DNA of 64,000 nt from Sporomusa silvacetica DSM 10669 (GTDB lineage: Bacteria; Bacillota; Negativicutes; Sporomusales; Sporomusaceae), in assembly GCF_002257705.1 (NCBI RefSeq), contig NZ_LSLK01000076.1, positions 1 to 64,000 on the forward strand, given 5' to 3'. Numbering within the stretch: position 1 is the first letter of the stretch; each line of letters opens with the position of its first letter. The translations under genes were made by a program, and so were the position numbers. Below, piece by piece: positions 1 through 8,526 of this stretch. The notes under the pieces are model-generated. The model had not been told where the DNA came from and made no database searches. It saw nothing but the letters and a program-made list of their open reading frames with translations.

Positions 1-124
1 TTTGCCGCCGGCTTCCTTCAGATTCCATCTCACGATGGACACCCTTGCCTTAGGCTATGTACTTGGCACTATTAACCCGCACTCGGGACTTTCACCCGTT
101 AGACTGCGCCCATGCCGGGCGCAC
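1..124 (-). mobile_element. Group IIC intron, 5' end (runs off the left edge)
   Basis: Read on the minus strand, the sequence starting at 124 begins GTGCGCCCGGCATGGGCGC and continues through the usual domain I blocks (AGTCTAACGGGTGAAAGTCC, then AAGGGTGTCC, then GGAATCTGAAGGAAGC). From memory this closely follows the 5' part of the Oceanobacillus iheyensis group IIC ribozyme. The 5' splice site is placed before the G at 124. The exon side is TTTTTTGAATC, so the intron sits a few bases after a rho-independent terminator, the known preference of class C introns. Domains II to VI and any reverse transcriptase lie outside the window. Confidence 0.85.
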
Positions 125-129
125 GATTC

Positions 130-170
130 AAAAAACGCTATTTGTCTATTGCCAACAAATAGCGTTTTTT
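130..170 (-). terminator. Terminator downstream of the Na/Pi-type transporter gene
   Basis: Perfect 16-base arms (130-145 and 155-170) containing AACGCTATTTGT and its complement, with a T run on the minus strand. It terminates the gene at 211-1803 and is also the likely target of the adjoining group IIC intron. Confidence 0.85.
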
Positions 171-210
171 CTATTTCAGGAGGGTTAGTGAAATGCTTCA
201 TTTTTTCTCT

Positions 211-1803
211 TTAATTTTCAGATTCAAGCAGTAATTCCGTCCATTTTCTAATAAGCCAAACAACATGTTTATACTGGTCGGTCGCCTCTACCAGTTTTAC
301 TCGTTCAGCCTGTGGTATTTCTTTTTCACCAAACAAATATTTATGGCGCAATTCTTCAAGGTATCCGCCTCTATCTTCCGTAATATGTAACACTATGGTA
401 AGTTCCTCTTTATCTTTGATTTCTGCCCCCTCAACTGCTGTTACAATAATAGTCAGTAGTCCCTCTTTAATACTTGCAAGCAAAGCTGTAAAATCAGTAG
501 ATAGCTTAGAAGATGCTTCCATAATATTCGCAAGCTGGAACAGTCCTTCTAACCATGAATTAATAATACTCTGCCGGTTTTGAATATTGACCAGTCTCTT
601 TGAAGTATCTGGGGACAACTCCAGACTAAATAATGCTGCAATGAAATATTTCATCTCACTATCCAGCACCTGCAAGGCACCTCTACTGTTTTTAATGCTG
701 CCTCTGTTCTCTACCTGCAACGGCTGTTCCAAATATCTAATCATACAGCGCAGTATCCGCAGTTGTTCTCTTTCTAGCAAATCCATTGCCGTTTCTGGCT
801 CTTCCAAAGCTTGTTCAAAAATATATTGCGGCTTAGCAATATCTTCTTCAACCGTCGGTGGACTAATAAATTGTAAAAAAGCAACATAATAATCCAGTAA
901 CAGAAACGTTAGGATAGTTGGTACAACTCTGGTTAGTAAGTAAATATAAGCCACTTGATTTGACATGTTGGTTGAAATACTCATTACCCACCGTTCAACT
1001 AGCGGCCAGTAAGTATAATTTTCGATAATCAACATACTGCCTAAAACCATAGCCCCCGATAGCTCAAACATAATTTGGAAAACCGCTATCTGTCTAGCAA
1101 TGCCTCGAAAACTCGAAGAAAATAAAAATGTTACCAATGCTGCACCGACAGAACCACCATAAACAATCGCCATCAATTGCCCAATTGCCAAAATTTGCAA
1201 TGATGCTATTGTAACTACAATTACAGTGACAGCAGAACTTGACAATGTAACAAGTCGCAATATTACTCCAATAACAAAAGGTAACAAATAATAATATGTT
1301 TCGTCATAGAAAATAGTTTGAAACTCTTTAAATTCAGCAAATGGCTTTACTCCGGACTGCAGTGTTTGAAATCCATAAAGCAATAGACCAATCCCTAATA
1401 AAGAAGTACATAATTTTTGTCTTTTTTCACTCCGGTTAAAACCATACAAGATACTAGTTATTGCCAGTAAATAAATTACTACTAGCTTACTATCGCCAGC
1501 CACAAGAAAAACTAAAACAGCAGTTCCAATGTTGGCTGCCGCAATAATTGGCAATGCCGTTTTAATATCAATAAATCCACCCGATACAAAACTACTCATT
1601 ATAAACGCCGCGTTACTGCCACTTTGAAAAATTGCACCCGATAATAATCCTCCTAAAAACCCCACACTCCCAATTTTGGACCATTTAGTAAATAATAACC
1701 GCAGTTGCCTGCTGGCTATTTGTTTCATACTAACACTAACCATTTTTAATCCAGAAAGAAATAAGCCTAAACCCACTAATATAGCGGCCACATTTGCAAA
1801 CAA
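211..1803 (-). CDS. Na/Pi cotransporter family membrane protein with PhoU-like C-terminal region
   Basis: This 530-residue protein has about nine hydrophobic segments in the first 330 residues and a helical, charged tail of about 200 residues resembling PhoU. The two internal repeats typical of NptA-like transporters are visible: a QSGSNAAF motif near residue 62, in place of the usual QSSS, and an SSSAVTVIVV motif near residue 190. The family moves phosphate with sodium in the inner membrane; some members have other or unknown substrates. The start is TTG at 1803, seven bases behind AGGTGG. It is monocistronic, with its own terminator. The family is clear; the transported ion is inference. 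Confidence 0.85.
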   Translation of the reverse strand: MFANVAAILVGLGLFLSGLKMVSVSMKQIASRQLRLLFTKWSKIGSVGFLGGLLSGAIFQSGSNAAFIMSSFVSGGFIDIKTALPIIAAANIGTAVLVFLVAGDSKLVVIYLLAITSILYGFNRSEKRQKLCTSLLGIGLLLYGFQTLQSGVKPFAEFKEFQTIFYDETYYYLLPFVIGVILRLVTLSSSAVTVIVVTIASLQILAIGQLMAIVYGGSVGAALVTFLFSSSFRGIARQIAVFQIMFELSGAMVLGSMLIIENYTYWPLVERWVMSISTNMSNQVAYIYLLTRVVPTILTFLLLDYYVAFLQFISPPTVEEDIAKPQYIFEQALEEPETAMDLLEREQLRILRCMIRYLEQPLQVENRGSIKNSRGALQVLDSEMKYFIAALFSLELSPDTSKRLVNIQNRQSIINSWLEGLFQLANIMEASSKLSTDFTALLASIKEGLLTIIVTAVEGAEIKDKEELTIVLHITEDRGGYLEELRHKYLFGEKEIPQAERVKLVEATDQYKHVVWLIRKWTELLLESEN

Positions 1804-1820
1804 CTAATCCACCTGCTTTT

Positions 1821-1956
1821 ATAAGATAAGACTTGGCTTGTGCCAAGTCCGTTAGGACCACCGGCAGAAGCCTTAGTCGTTCAATCCAGGGAAAGTTATA
1901 CTTTCCATCTGGATAAGATAAGACTTGGCTTGTGCCAAGTCCTTTAGGACCACCGG
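1821..1956. repeat. 91-92-base double-hairpin repeat, one full and one partial copy
   Basis: The unit begins ATAAGATAAGACTTGGC at 1821 and restarts at 1913, a period of 92. Each unit holds a hairpin GACTTGGC-TTGT-GCCAAGTC, a middle part with CCTTAGTCG, and a second hairpin in which CCAG/GGAAAGT pairs with ACTTTCC/CTGG. The second copy is cut short near 1956. The same family occurs at 40099, 40686, 49786, 51476 and 59731. Confidence 0.9.
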
Positions 1957-2050
1957 TTATACCATTCTTGATACTACAGAATACATCCTGCTGCAGTTTG
2001 TAAATTTTTTGTTAACACTGCATAAACAGAGGGACAGTATATAAACGAAT

Positions 2051-2096
2051 AGAGGGACAGGAACTTTGCTTTTAGAAACAAAGTCCTTGTCCCTCT
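2051..2096 (-). terminator. Terminator after azlCD
   Basis: AGAGGGACA and AACTTTG pair with CAAAGT and TGTCCCTCT around a short loop, just after the azlD stop. A further AGAGGGACA lies directly upstream at about 2030, so the hairpin may derive from a small repeat. Confidence 0.65.
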
Positions 2097-2104
2097 ACTT
2101 AAAT

Positions 2105-2413
2105 TTATGCAAAAAACAGATTCATAACCAATGCACCTGCTATTCCTCCAGCAACTACAATAATAAGATTCGCCTCGAGCCAGGCCAATAGGATAGCCAT
2201 ACTGCATCCAACAATTGCAGGCTCCATATGATTTGCCCCTGTTGAACTAAGTACACCAGGAAAAATAAGTGCTCCCAACGCCGCAAAGGGAATCAATTTC
2301 ATAAATTGTTTTACATAGCTGGGTAAATTAACATTCTGTAATAAAACCATCGGTAACATGCGCGGTATATAAGTGACAAGAGCCATAGCGCAAACAAGAT
2401 AAATTAAATTCAA
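2105..2413 (-). CDS. azlD: AzlD family branched-chain amino acid exporter subunit
   Basis: This is the small partner of AzlC: about 102 residues with four hydrophobic segments and the AzlD-like stretch YIPRMLP near the N-terminus. AzlC and AzlD together export branched-chain amino acids or their analogues across the inner membrane. The start is taken as TTG at 2413, behind GGGAGG inside azlC. Its TTGA overlaps the azlC stop, the usual sign of translational coupling. The reading frame stays open upstream, but that part is the out-of-frame end of azlC and is not hydrophobic. Confidence 0.85.
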   Translation of the reverse strand: MNLIYLVCAMALVTYIPRMLPMVLLQNVNLPSYVKQFMKLIPFAALGALIFPGVLSSTGANHMEPAIVGCSMAILLAWLEANLIIVVAGGIAGALVMNLFFA

Positions 2414-3114
2414 TTTGATTCCTCCCTTGCAAAAAGTTGTGCACCGATAGCAGCGCTGAATACAGTTGCAATAATAATGCCCCAACCATTCGATATTCCT
2501 AGCCAATTACTCAAAGAATTAATGATAATGGCCAATAAAGAAACAACCAGTGCTGACTTTGATTTTTTCACCTGGGGAATTAATAGTCCAATAAACATAA
2601 CATACAAAGCGATCCCCATACTGCTCTTCACTGTATCTGGTAGTCCGCTGGCACAGAAAAGTCCCAGCCATGTTCCAATATTCCATGAAACAAAGGCGAT
2701 CGTATTCAGTCCCAATGAAAAATATCTAGCTAAGGGTTCCTGACTTTGAAATGAACTTACAGAAAACGTTTCATCAGTAATACCAAAAGATAATAGCATT
2801 CGCCATTTTCTAGACGCTTGCTTTTCTAATTTTTGTGATAGTGTTGCCGTCATGAGAAAGTGACGTAAATTTAAAATAAAAGTAGTCACGACTATTTCCC
2901 ACCAAGATGCGCCTAAAACAATCAAATTGATTCCTATGAATTGGCTAGCACCCGCATAGATCAACAGAGACATTAAAAAACTTACATAAATAGGAATGCC
3001 AAGCGATTTTGCTAACAATCCAAAGGTAATTGCAATGGGTATATAGCCCACCGCAATCGGCATGGCAGCTTTAACTCCCCGAAGAAAATTCTCTTTTTCT
3101 GAAACCTGATTCAC
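2410..3114 (-). CDS. azlC: AzlC family branched-chain amino acid exporter, large subunit
   Basis: A 234-residue membrane protein with the AzlC N-terminal pattern (AMPIAVGYIPIAITFGLLA) and FGITDETFSV in the middle. AzlC forms the exporter with AzlD, and the two genes overlap by four bases. The start is GTG at 3114 behind GGAGGC. A TATAGT -10 lies at about 3153-3158 in the 71-base gap after the regulator gene and shares a 12-mer with that gene's own promoter. This suggests control by the adjacent TrmB-type protein. The true substrate cannot be read from the sequence. Confidence 0.88.
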   Translation of the reverse strand: MNQVSEKENFLRGVKAAMPIAVGYIPIAITFGLLAKSLGIPIYVSFLMSLLIYAGASQFIGINLIVLGASWWEIVVTTFILNLRHFLMTATLSQKLEKQASRKWRMLLSFGITDETFSVSSFQSQEPLARYFSLGLNTIAFVSWNIGTWLGLFCASGLPDTVKSSMGIALYVMFIGLLIPQVKKSKSALVVSLLAIIINSLSNWLGISNGWGIIIATVFSAAIGAQLFAREESN

Positions 3115-3146
3115 TTTATTTGCCTCCGCCCTTAGAAGTTAGTTTG

Positions 3147-3158
3147 ATAACTACTATA
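3147..3158 (-). promoter_or_regulatory. Candidate TrmB operator over the azlC -10 box
   Basis: The 12-mer TATAGTAGTTAT (minus strand) here is identical to the one over the -10 of the regulator gene at 4021-4032. TATAGT would be the azlC -10; the -35 is weak. Twelve identical bases at matching promoter positions are unlikely by chance, but the operator role is inference. Confidence 0.5.
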
Positions 3159-3185
3159 AATAAGTTTTAAAGTAAGCAGTCCCTG

Positions 3186-3995
3186 TTAATCGGACTGCTT
3201 ACCTTCAACAACATAACGCAAAATCGAATTATTCCGCCACAATTCATCTAATTTTTCTGGACCAAAATGGCGAGTAATCGCTTCGATCATAATATCATGT
3301 CGAATAAATTCAGTAGCAATTAATACTAATGCCGGGTCTTGTGTCTTTACAGCCCAGGAAGCTTCACCATTCACAAAATTAGCAATAATCGCTTCCTCTT
3401 TATCACGAGCCACAGTAGTTAACTTGCCGCCAATACGCTCTTTTACAACATCTGCCGTCATGTAGTCATGGTGAAACGTATCACCTAAGCGACAACTTTT
3501 ATCCCCAAAAACCATGGATAATACTTTCACATCGCGGTTTTCCGCTTCTTGCACATTTCGTACTAATAATGATGCCTGCGGATTCCAAACAGATAACCAT
3601 AACTCACTTGTTGCTCCATCAATAATACTTACCATTTCATCAATAACGAGTTGGTAACCGTTGATATGTGAAACAACGTCTACTTCTCTAACTTGTTCCA
3701 AATCCTTTAGTGATGTTTCCAAAAAATCTAATGTATCATCGATATTTTTACGAATCCTCATTAGGAATTTTTGAGCAGGTACAGGCGAGTATTTAATAGG
3801 ATCAGAAGGAATGGTATAAATAGCTCCCCTGTCATTTAATTTATTGATCACTTCATAAATCATCGACCGTGGAACTCCTGAACGTTTGCTAAGTTCATAT
3901 CCAGTAACAGGTGAATGCTGCAAAAGTGCAATATAGGCCTTCGATTCATATTGAGAAAAACCTATTTTTTGTATTTCAATCAATAGTTGTTCCAT
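3186..3995 (-). CDS. TrmB-family transcriptional regulator
   Basis: About 269 residues. The N-terminal winged helix (residues 1-75, including YELSKRSGVPRSMIYEVINK) is typical of TrmB. A helical linker and a C-terminal sensor domain with the LWLSVWNPQ region follow. ATG at 3995 is chosen because AGGAGAG precedes it; the 20 extra residues possible upstream are hydrophobic and would overlap the promoter. The gene lies directly upstream of azlC on the same strand, so it probably controls amino-acid export and itself. The effector is unknown; TrmB proteins were first described for sugars, but many bind other ligands. Confidence 0.8.
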   Translation of the reverse strand: MEQLLIEIQKIGFSQYESKAYIALLQHSPVTGYELSKRSGVPRSMIYEVINKLNDRGAIYTIPSDPIKYSPVPAQKFLMRIRKNIDDTLDFLETSLKDLEQVREVDVVSHINGYQLVIDEMVSIIDGATSELWLSVWNPQASLLVRNVQEAENRDVKVLSMVFGDKSCRLGDTFHHDYMTADVVKERIGGKLTTVARDKEEAIIANFVNGEASWAVKTQDPALVLIATEFIRHDIMIEAITRHFGPEKLDELWRNNSILRYVVEGKQSD

Positions 3996-4020
3996 GAACT
4001 CTCCTGTAGGTGTTATTATT

Positions 4021-4055
4021 ATAACTACTATATTGCAAATAGAAAAGACTGTCAA
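4021..4055 (-). promoter_or_regulatory. Promoter of the TrmB-type regulator gene
   Basis: On the minus strand, TTGACA (4050-4055), a 17-base spacer and TATAGT (4027-4032) make a near-consensus sigma-A promoter. The -10 is part of the 12-mer shared with the azlC promoter, which fits autoregulation. Confidence 0.75.
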
Positions 4056-4196
4056 TGCCTTTCTAACTTAAAAGACAGCGGACAGCAGAGATATATCTCT
4101 TCCACCATCGAATAATTTAAATAATCTTTAACTTTCCTATTTCCTAAACATGGTATAATTACTCATAATATAACGAAGGGGAGTGCTTATTGTCAC

Positions 4197-5396
4197 ATGA
4201 GCAGAAAATTACAAACCTCCTTTTGCGGGATTCAGTTAGAGAACCCTTGTATATTATCATCAGCTCCGCCAACGCAGAACAAAGAGGGAATTGCCAAAGC
4301 GCTGCGATTGGGCTGGGCTGGCGCAGTGACTAAGACCTGCACTTGCGATGATCTCATAACAGGCGATGCTGCCAATCGCTTTGCCGTCCTGCGACACAGT
4401 GACAGAAGTATCGCAGGATTTGAAAATATTGAAGGGCTAACCCATTATCCTATTAGCTACTGGGAACAGGCGGTGCGAGAACTGAAACAGGAGTTCCCCA
4501 ACAAGGTGATTATCGCTAGCATCATGGCCGATGATCGATGTGAAAAGTGGCAGGAGTTAGCCCTGCGTATGGAAGCTGCCGGGGCCGATGCTATCGAACT
4601 GAATCTATCATGTCCGCACTTTCGGATCGAGAGTGCTATGGGAGCAGAGATCGGCAAGAATGAAGATCAGTCCGCGAATATTACGGCCTGGGTGAAAAAA
4701 GTGGTCAACATCCCTATCATCGTCAAGTTGACTCCCAATGTCAACAATATCCAGAACATTGCCAGGGCTGTCATTCAAGCCGGAGCAGCTGCATTGTCAA
4801 CCATTAACACAGTGCAGGCTTTGATGGGGGTTGATATCGATACATTTGAACCATTGCCAATCGTTGATGGACACAGCGCTTTCGGCGGTTATTCAGGATC
4901 AGCCGTAAAACCAATTGGGCTGCGTTGTGTAGCGCAACTGGCTCAGGTTGCCAAGGTGCCCATTCATGGTATAGGTGGAATTTCCAAATGGCAAGATATT
5001 ATTGAATATATGGCGGTTGGTGCCTGCTGCGTACAGATAGGCACAGCTGTTATGCTGAATGGCTATCAAATTATCACAACTATACTTCAGGGATTGGAGG
5101 AATATGTTGAGCGCAAGGGTATTGCGGATTTGAATGCTATTATCGGCGCATCCCTTTCCAAAATAACAGTCCGAGAGCGCCTCAACATGGCGTGGGGGGC
5201 TCAATCGGCAGTCGCAGTACCGGAAAAATGTACAAATTGCGCCAAATGCTTTATCGTATGTTCCGAAAGCGGCAAAGCTGCCATACAATTCATAGACAAA
5301 CGAATCACCGTCGACCAGGAACTCTGCGACGGGTGCTCGTTGTGCACCCATGTTTGTCCACACGGAGTGTTAGCTTTGCTAGGAGTCATAGGTTAA
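4197..5396 (+). CDS. preA: PreA-like dihydropyrimidine/dihydroorotate dehydrogenase with ferredoxin domain
   Basis: A 399-residue protein: an FMN-binding TIM barrel of the dihydroorotate dehydrogenase type (residues 1-300, with ELNLSCPH and IVKLTPN motifs) followed by two CxxCxxCxxxC clusters (CTNCAKCFIVC and CDGCSLCTHVC). This matches the PreA subunit, which reduces uracil or thymine with PreT supplying electrons from NADH. No preT is next to it, so its electron partner must be elsewhere, or it may be a related reductase of another substrate. ATG at 4197 follows GAAGGGGAG; a TATAAT lies at 4154-4159. It converges on the phosphatase gene with only 16 bases between. Confidence 0.75.
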   Translation: MSRKLQTSFCGIQLENPCILSSAPPTQNKEGIAKALRLGWAGAVTKTCTCDDLITGDAANRFAVLRHSDRSIAGFENIEGLTHYPISYWEQAVRELKQEFPNKVIIASIMADDRCEKWQELALRMEAAGADAIELNLSCPHFRIESAMGAEIGKNEDQSANITAWVKKVVNIPIIVKLTPNVNNIQNIARAVIQAGAAALSTINTVQALMGVDIDTFEPLPIVDGHSAFGGYSGSAVKPIGLRCVAQLAQVAKVPIHGIGGISKWQDIIEYMAVGACCVQIGTAVMLNGYQIITTILQGLEEYVERKGIADLNAIIGASLSKITVRERLNMAWGAQSAVAVPEKCTNCAKCFIVCSESGKAAIQFIDKRITVDQELCDGCSLCTHVCPHGVLALLGVIG

Positions 5397-5412
5397 CAGC
5401 CACAACTATTTT

Positions 5413-5955
5413 TCACTTCTCAAACACATAAATCTTTCCGTTTTCTGCTCTTTTAAAATTAGGTCCTTTAAAACCTCGCTTTAAAAGTTCCTTACGTAAG
5501 AATATCATTAAAAATCCATGGCTTACTAAAAGAACATCATCATCTTCTTTTAGAATTATTTCTTCCAGAATGTACTTTAGTCTTTCATCAAACATTAGTT
5601 TACTTTCTACTTGTGATTTATCTGATAACATCCAAGCCATTCTTCCTAAGAATAACCACAATAAAATCGGTAATTTGATATTTCTGTTTGTAGGCGGAAA
5701 TATAGCAAGCTCTCGTAAAGCCTTCGTTTCTATGATTTGTCCAGCAAACAATTTCTGCGCCGTTTTTACTGCTCGAGGCAAATCGCTTGAAAAGCATTTT
5801 TCCCATTTAATCGAACTTGGTTCAACTCTGGATTCTTTTATATCCGAAATTTCATATTCATAAAGCCACTGCTTAAATTGATTAGGTGTCATCAATTTAA
5901 GCTTACTCGGAAGCTGATACTCGACCTCAAAATGTCGTACTAATCCGATCTTCAT
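5413..5955 (-). CDS. Histidine phosphatase family protein
   Basis: About 180 residues. The N-terminal LVRHFEVEY holds the catalytic His in an RHF form of the usual RHG motif. SSDLPRAVKTA follows near residue 60, and the second His lies in LLVSHGFLM near residue 150. The fold is that of phosphoglycerate-mutase-like phosphatases; the substrate cannot be predicted. ATG at 5955 is chosen over the upstream start because GGGAGTG sits just ahead of it. The gene stands alone, convergent with the PreA-like gene. Confidence 0.75.
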   Translation of the reverse strand: MKIGLVRHFEVEYQLPSKLKLMTPNQFKQWLYEYEISDIKESRVEPSSIKWEKCFSSDLPRAVKTAQKLFAGQIIETKALRELAIFPPTNRNIKLPILLWLFLGRMAWMLSDKSQVESKLMFDERLKYILEEIILKEDDDVLLVSHGFLMIFLRKELLKRGFKGPNFKRAENGKIYVFEK

Positions 5956-6089
5956 TTTTACACTCCCTTTCTTGTGTATATACAATGATTAGTTTTATCA
6001 AAAAAAATCATAGACAAATTAGTATTGATTGGTTCACCCTCTGATTTAACCTCCGTTCTTTTTAGCAAAACTTACACTCCAGCCCGATA

Positions 6090-7181
6090 TTATTTCCACC
6101 AAATAGATTTGGGGTACTCCGTAGCACCAACGACAACAGATTCCCCTATTTTCGGTGTAGAAACTGGTATATTGAGTTCTTTTGCTCTCTTGGTTATACG
6201 TTCGATGGGTTCTGTCCAATCATGAAGCGCCAAGGAAAAAGCAGCCCAATGTATGGGGATCAGGATATTACCCTTTACCTCAAGATGAGCTTGTGCCGTT
6301 TCTTCCGGCATCATATGAATGGTAGACCAACGCTCATTATATTGACCGCACTCCATTAACGTCAAATCAAAAGGCCCGTACTTTTCGCCTATTTCCTTAA
6401 AATGAGGACCATAGCCGCTATCGCCACTAAAATATACCTTTGACTGCTTTCCGACAATCACCCATGAGCACCACAGGGTTGTGTTACGATCGAACAAACC
6501 TCTTCCAGAAAAATGCCTGGCTGGCGTAGAGACTAGTCGTAGTCCGTCAAATTCCGATTCATTCCACCAGTCCAGTTCTTTTATCTTTTCTTTCTCAATA
6601 CCCCATCTCTCTAAATGGTTCCCAACGCCAAGGGGAACATAGAACAGACTGACCTTACCCTTTAGCTTCGTAATTGAATCATAATCCAAATGATCATAAT
6701 GATCGTGAGACAAAATAACAATATCAATTAGCGGCAAGTCCTCAATCTCCATCGGTAATGTTTCGCTATAGCGTTTACCGCCAAAAAGAGGAAACGGCGA
6801 AGGAGTCTTAGCAAACATGGGATCTAATAGAATTCTTTTCCCTTCCATTTCTAATAATACAGCAGAATGACCAAACCATGTAATCCTTGTTTGTTCTTTA
6901 CTGTGCAAACTGGTATCCATCTTCTCCCAAGGAATAGACCGATCTGGCTTTCCTTGGGGATTGCCTTTTATAAAGTCCCTTAAGGTAGTAAACAAAGTCT
7001 TCACATCCATATCCATTGGCGTAGGGATTTGATTTATAAACTTGTTTTGTCTGAAATTCGGTGATTGGCTATAAATACGGATTTTCTCCTCAGACGATTT
7101 GCCGCCGAATACTGGGTGGCATTTTAAAAGAAAAAAACCAAGCAGACTAATTCCAATAAAGATACTAAGCATGTATTTCAT
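6090..7181 (-). CDS. Membrane-anchored MBL-fold hydrolase (NAPE-PLD/UlaG-like)
   Basis: A 363-residue protein with one N-terminal hydrophobic segment (residues 3-18), then a metallo-beta-lactamase fold. ITWFGHSAVLLEMEG opens the fold, SHDHYDHLDY carries HxHxDH, and further metal ligands lie in PARHFSGRG, FSGDSGYG and PIHWAAF. The order and length resemble the N-acylphosphatidylethanolamine phospholipase D branch, but the substrate is unknown. It probably faces outward from the inner membrane. The ATG at 7181 follows AGAGGGA. The EFR1 gene lies 28 bases upstream on the same strand, so both may share a transcript. Confidence 0.78.
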   Translation of the reverse strand: MKYMLSIFIGISLLGFFLLKCHPVFGGKSSEEKIRIYSQSPNFRQNKFINQIPTPMDMDVKTLFTTLRDFIKGNPQGKPDRSIPWEKMDTSLHSKEQTRITWFGHSAVLLEMEGKRILLDPMFAKTPSPFPLFGGKRYSETLPMEIEDLPLIDIVILSHDHYDHLDYDSITKLKGKVSLFYVPLGVGNHLERWGIEKEKIKELDWWNESEFDGLRLVSTPARHFSGRGLFDRNTTLWCSWVIVGKQSKVYFSGDSGYGPHFKEIGEKYGPFDLTLMECGQYNERWSTIHMMPEETAQAHLEVKGNILIPIHWAAFSLALHDWTEPIERITKRAKELNIPVSTPKIGESVVVGATEYPKSIWWK

Positions 7182-7209
7182 ATGTTATCCCTCTACCTCT
7201 ATCCTGCAC

Positions 7210-7977
7210 TTAAGAATTGCGCTGATTATTCGCAACAATGATTTCCTTGAGTTTTACATTCTGATTAATAAATCTAGTTGTGCTTCTCTCGGATTTCAGA
7301 TGTATGGCATTTTGGGGGCAATGATGTATACATGCATAACAGGATTCACATTTATGCAGAAACTCAGGTTTTACTCCAACCTTAATATTGCTTACGGGAC
7401 AAACCTGCTCACATACTTTACAACTGTTACATTTGCCCTGAACATTAAACCGCGTATCCCCATTATCGTGATGAAATTTAGCCGAGAGGTTATGAATAGG
7501 TTTAGAAAAAATATCCGCAATAAATCCCTTTCTTGTAACTTTTTCTTGCCTGCTTTTAATATCACTTACTATTTTGTCCAATTTCTTTTCAATTTGTTTC
7601 GAGCTCTCTTTTTTTAGCTGGTCTTCTATCTTAAACAAGGGTAGATAGTTATCAATCATTAGTATTTCATTTGTATAGTTGAATTGGATACCGGCTCTGC
7701 TCCCAATCTCCTCCACGTGTTTTAATCCGGATGCTGCCTTATTACCATAAGTCATGATTGCAAAGAAGTATTTAGCCTTAAATTTCGACTTTTGTATAAA
7801 GTCCGTTACAATCCTTGGAAGCCCAAATCCATAACAGGGAAACACAAACCCAATCTCTTCATCTTCAAATTCACCCTTTTTTTCCTGTAGCATTCGAGGA
7901 ATTGAGTATAGTTCTCCACCGATTCTCTTTGCAACGTACAAACTATTTCCTGTGGCCGTAAAATAGAAGGTTATCAT
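7210..7977 (-). CDS. EFR1-type ferrodoxin (flavodoxin-like plus two 4Fe-4S clusters)
   Basis: A 255-residue protein. The N-terminal FYFTATGNSLYVAK is the FMN-binding loop of a flavodoxin-like domain (residues 1-150). The C-terminal part carries two ferredoxin clusters, CNSCKVCEQVCPVSN and CESCYACIHHCPQN. This is the EFR1 family architecture, presumed to move electrons in anaerobes; partners are not known. ATG at 7977 follows AAGGAG. Upstream lie an imperfect ArsR-type operator (8038-8053) and the remains of an arsR gene. The other ferredoxin gene of the window (45518-46681) has the same arrangement with an intact arsR. Confidence 0.85.
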   Translation of the reverse strand: MITFYFTATGNSLYVAKRIGGELYSIPRMLQEKKGEFEDEEIGFVFPCYGFGLPRIVTDFIQKSKFKAKYFFAIMTYGNKAASGLKHVEEIGSRAGIQFNYTNEILMIDNYLPLFKIEDQLKKESSKQIEKKLDKIVSDIKSRQEKVTRKGFIADIFSKPIHNLSAKFHHDNGDTRFNVQGKCNSCKVCEQVCPVSNIKVGVKPEFLHKCESCYACIHHCPQNAIHLKSERSTTRFINQNVKLKEIIVANNQRNS

Positions 7978-8037
7978 TTTTATTTCTCCTTAAGATTTAT
8001 AGTCTATAGAACTGAATCACCCACGACGATATTAAAG

Positions 8038-8053
8038 TTCTACAATTATCGAA
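8038..8053. promoter_or_regulatory. Imperfect TTCGA-N6-TCGAA site upstream of the EFR1 gene
   Basis: TTCTA-CAATTA-TCGAA differs by one base from the perfect dyads at 8306-8321 and 47153-47168. It lies about 60 bases before the EFR1 start. A related but weaker site (TTTTA-N6-TCGAA) precedes the DUF362 ferredoxin gene at 46777-46792. Confidence 0.5.
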
Positions 8054-8091
8054 ATTTATGAGTAAAAATTAAAAGACAAAGGCTTTATAGA

Positions 8092-8275
8092 TTATCCATG
8101 TGAATGGTGCAGTGCTGGCAGCTTACCGACTTCAGTACTTAATTCTTCATTTACCCTGCAGATTAAAAACTTTTCCCTTTTTTCAGCCGCAATAAATCTG
8201 CGTTTGCCAATTCTTTTATATGCTGTGAAATGAGTGGAGCACCAATATTTATCTTCGCCATTTTTTTGTATCCAT
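8092..8275 (-). pseudogene. Remnant of an ArsR-family regulator gene
   Basis: From ATG at 8275 the sequence reads MDTKK, like the start of the intact ArsR at 46811-47122. It then jumps, with about 40 codons missing and a frame change, into KINIGAPLISQHIKELANAD, which aligns with KLGAPTISHHIKELENAG of that protein. A stop follows after GKSF. A second frame slip at the T run near 8169 restores FLICRVNEELSTEVGKL, which matches the wing and tail region. The gene is therefore broken by an internal deletion and a frameshift. Its operator and the ferredoxin gene downstream remain. Confidence 0.7.
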
Positions 8276-8305
8276 TTTTAAACCCCCGCATTTATTATAT
8301 CACAC

Positions 8306-8321
8306 TTCGACAATCTTCGAA
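8306..8321. promoter_or_regulatory. ArsR-type operator upstream of the arsR remnant
   Basis: The perfect dyad TTCGA-CAATCT-TCGAA has the same arms and spacing as the site before the intact arsR at 47153-47168. On the minus strand it is followed by GATATAATAAATG, a likely -10. Conservation at both loci supports a true operator. Confidence 0.6.
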
Positions 8322-8526
8322 TTGAATTTTATCTTATTTTTACGCTCTTGTCAATTATGCTTAGTTAGCTTCAAATCCTTTGGATCTTACAATGGACGGG
8401 GTTGTTGACCCAATGACATCATCTTCAAGAATATAACGGGCCGGTTATTGTGAAAATATCCGTCCCTTGTATTCCTCATCTTGTTTTTTTGATAAGTCAT
8501 ATATTGGGGTGGTGTAATAAAGAAAA

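Noticed and set aside
2..214. 70-codon plus-strand frame at the left edge
   Set aside because: It runs antisense to the group IIC intron and terminator; no binding site and no protein-like composition.
7099..7617. Plus-strand frame of 172 codons
   Set aside because: It lies antisense to the EFR1 gene, whose clusters and start are clear.
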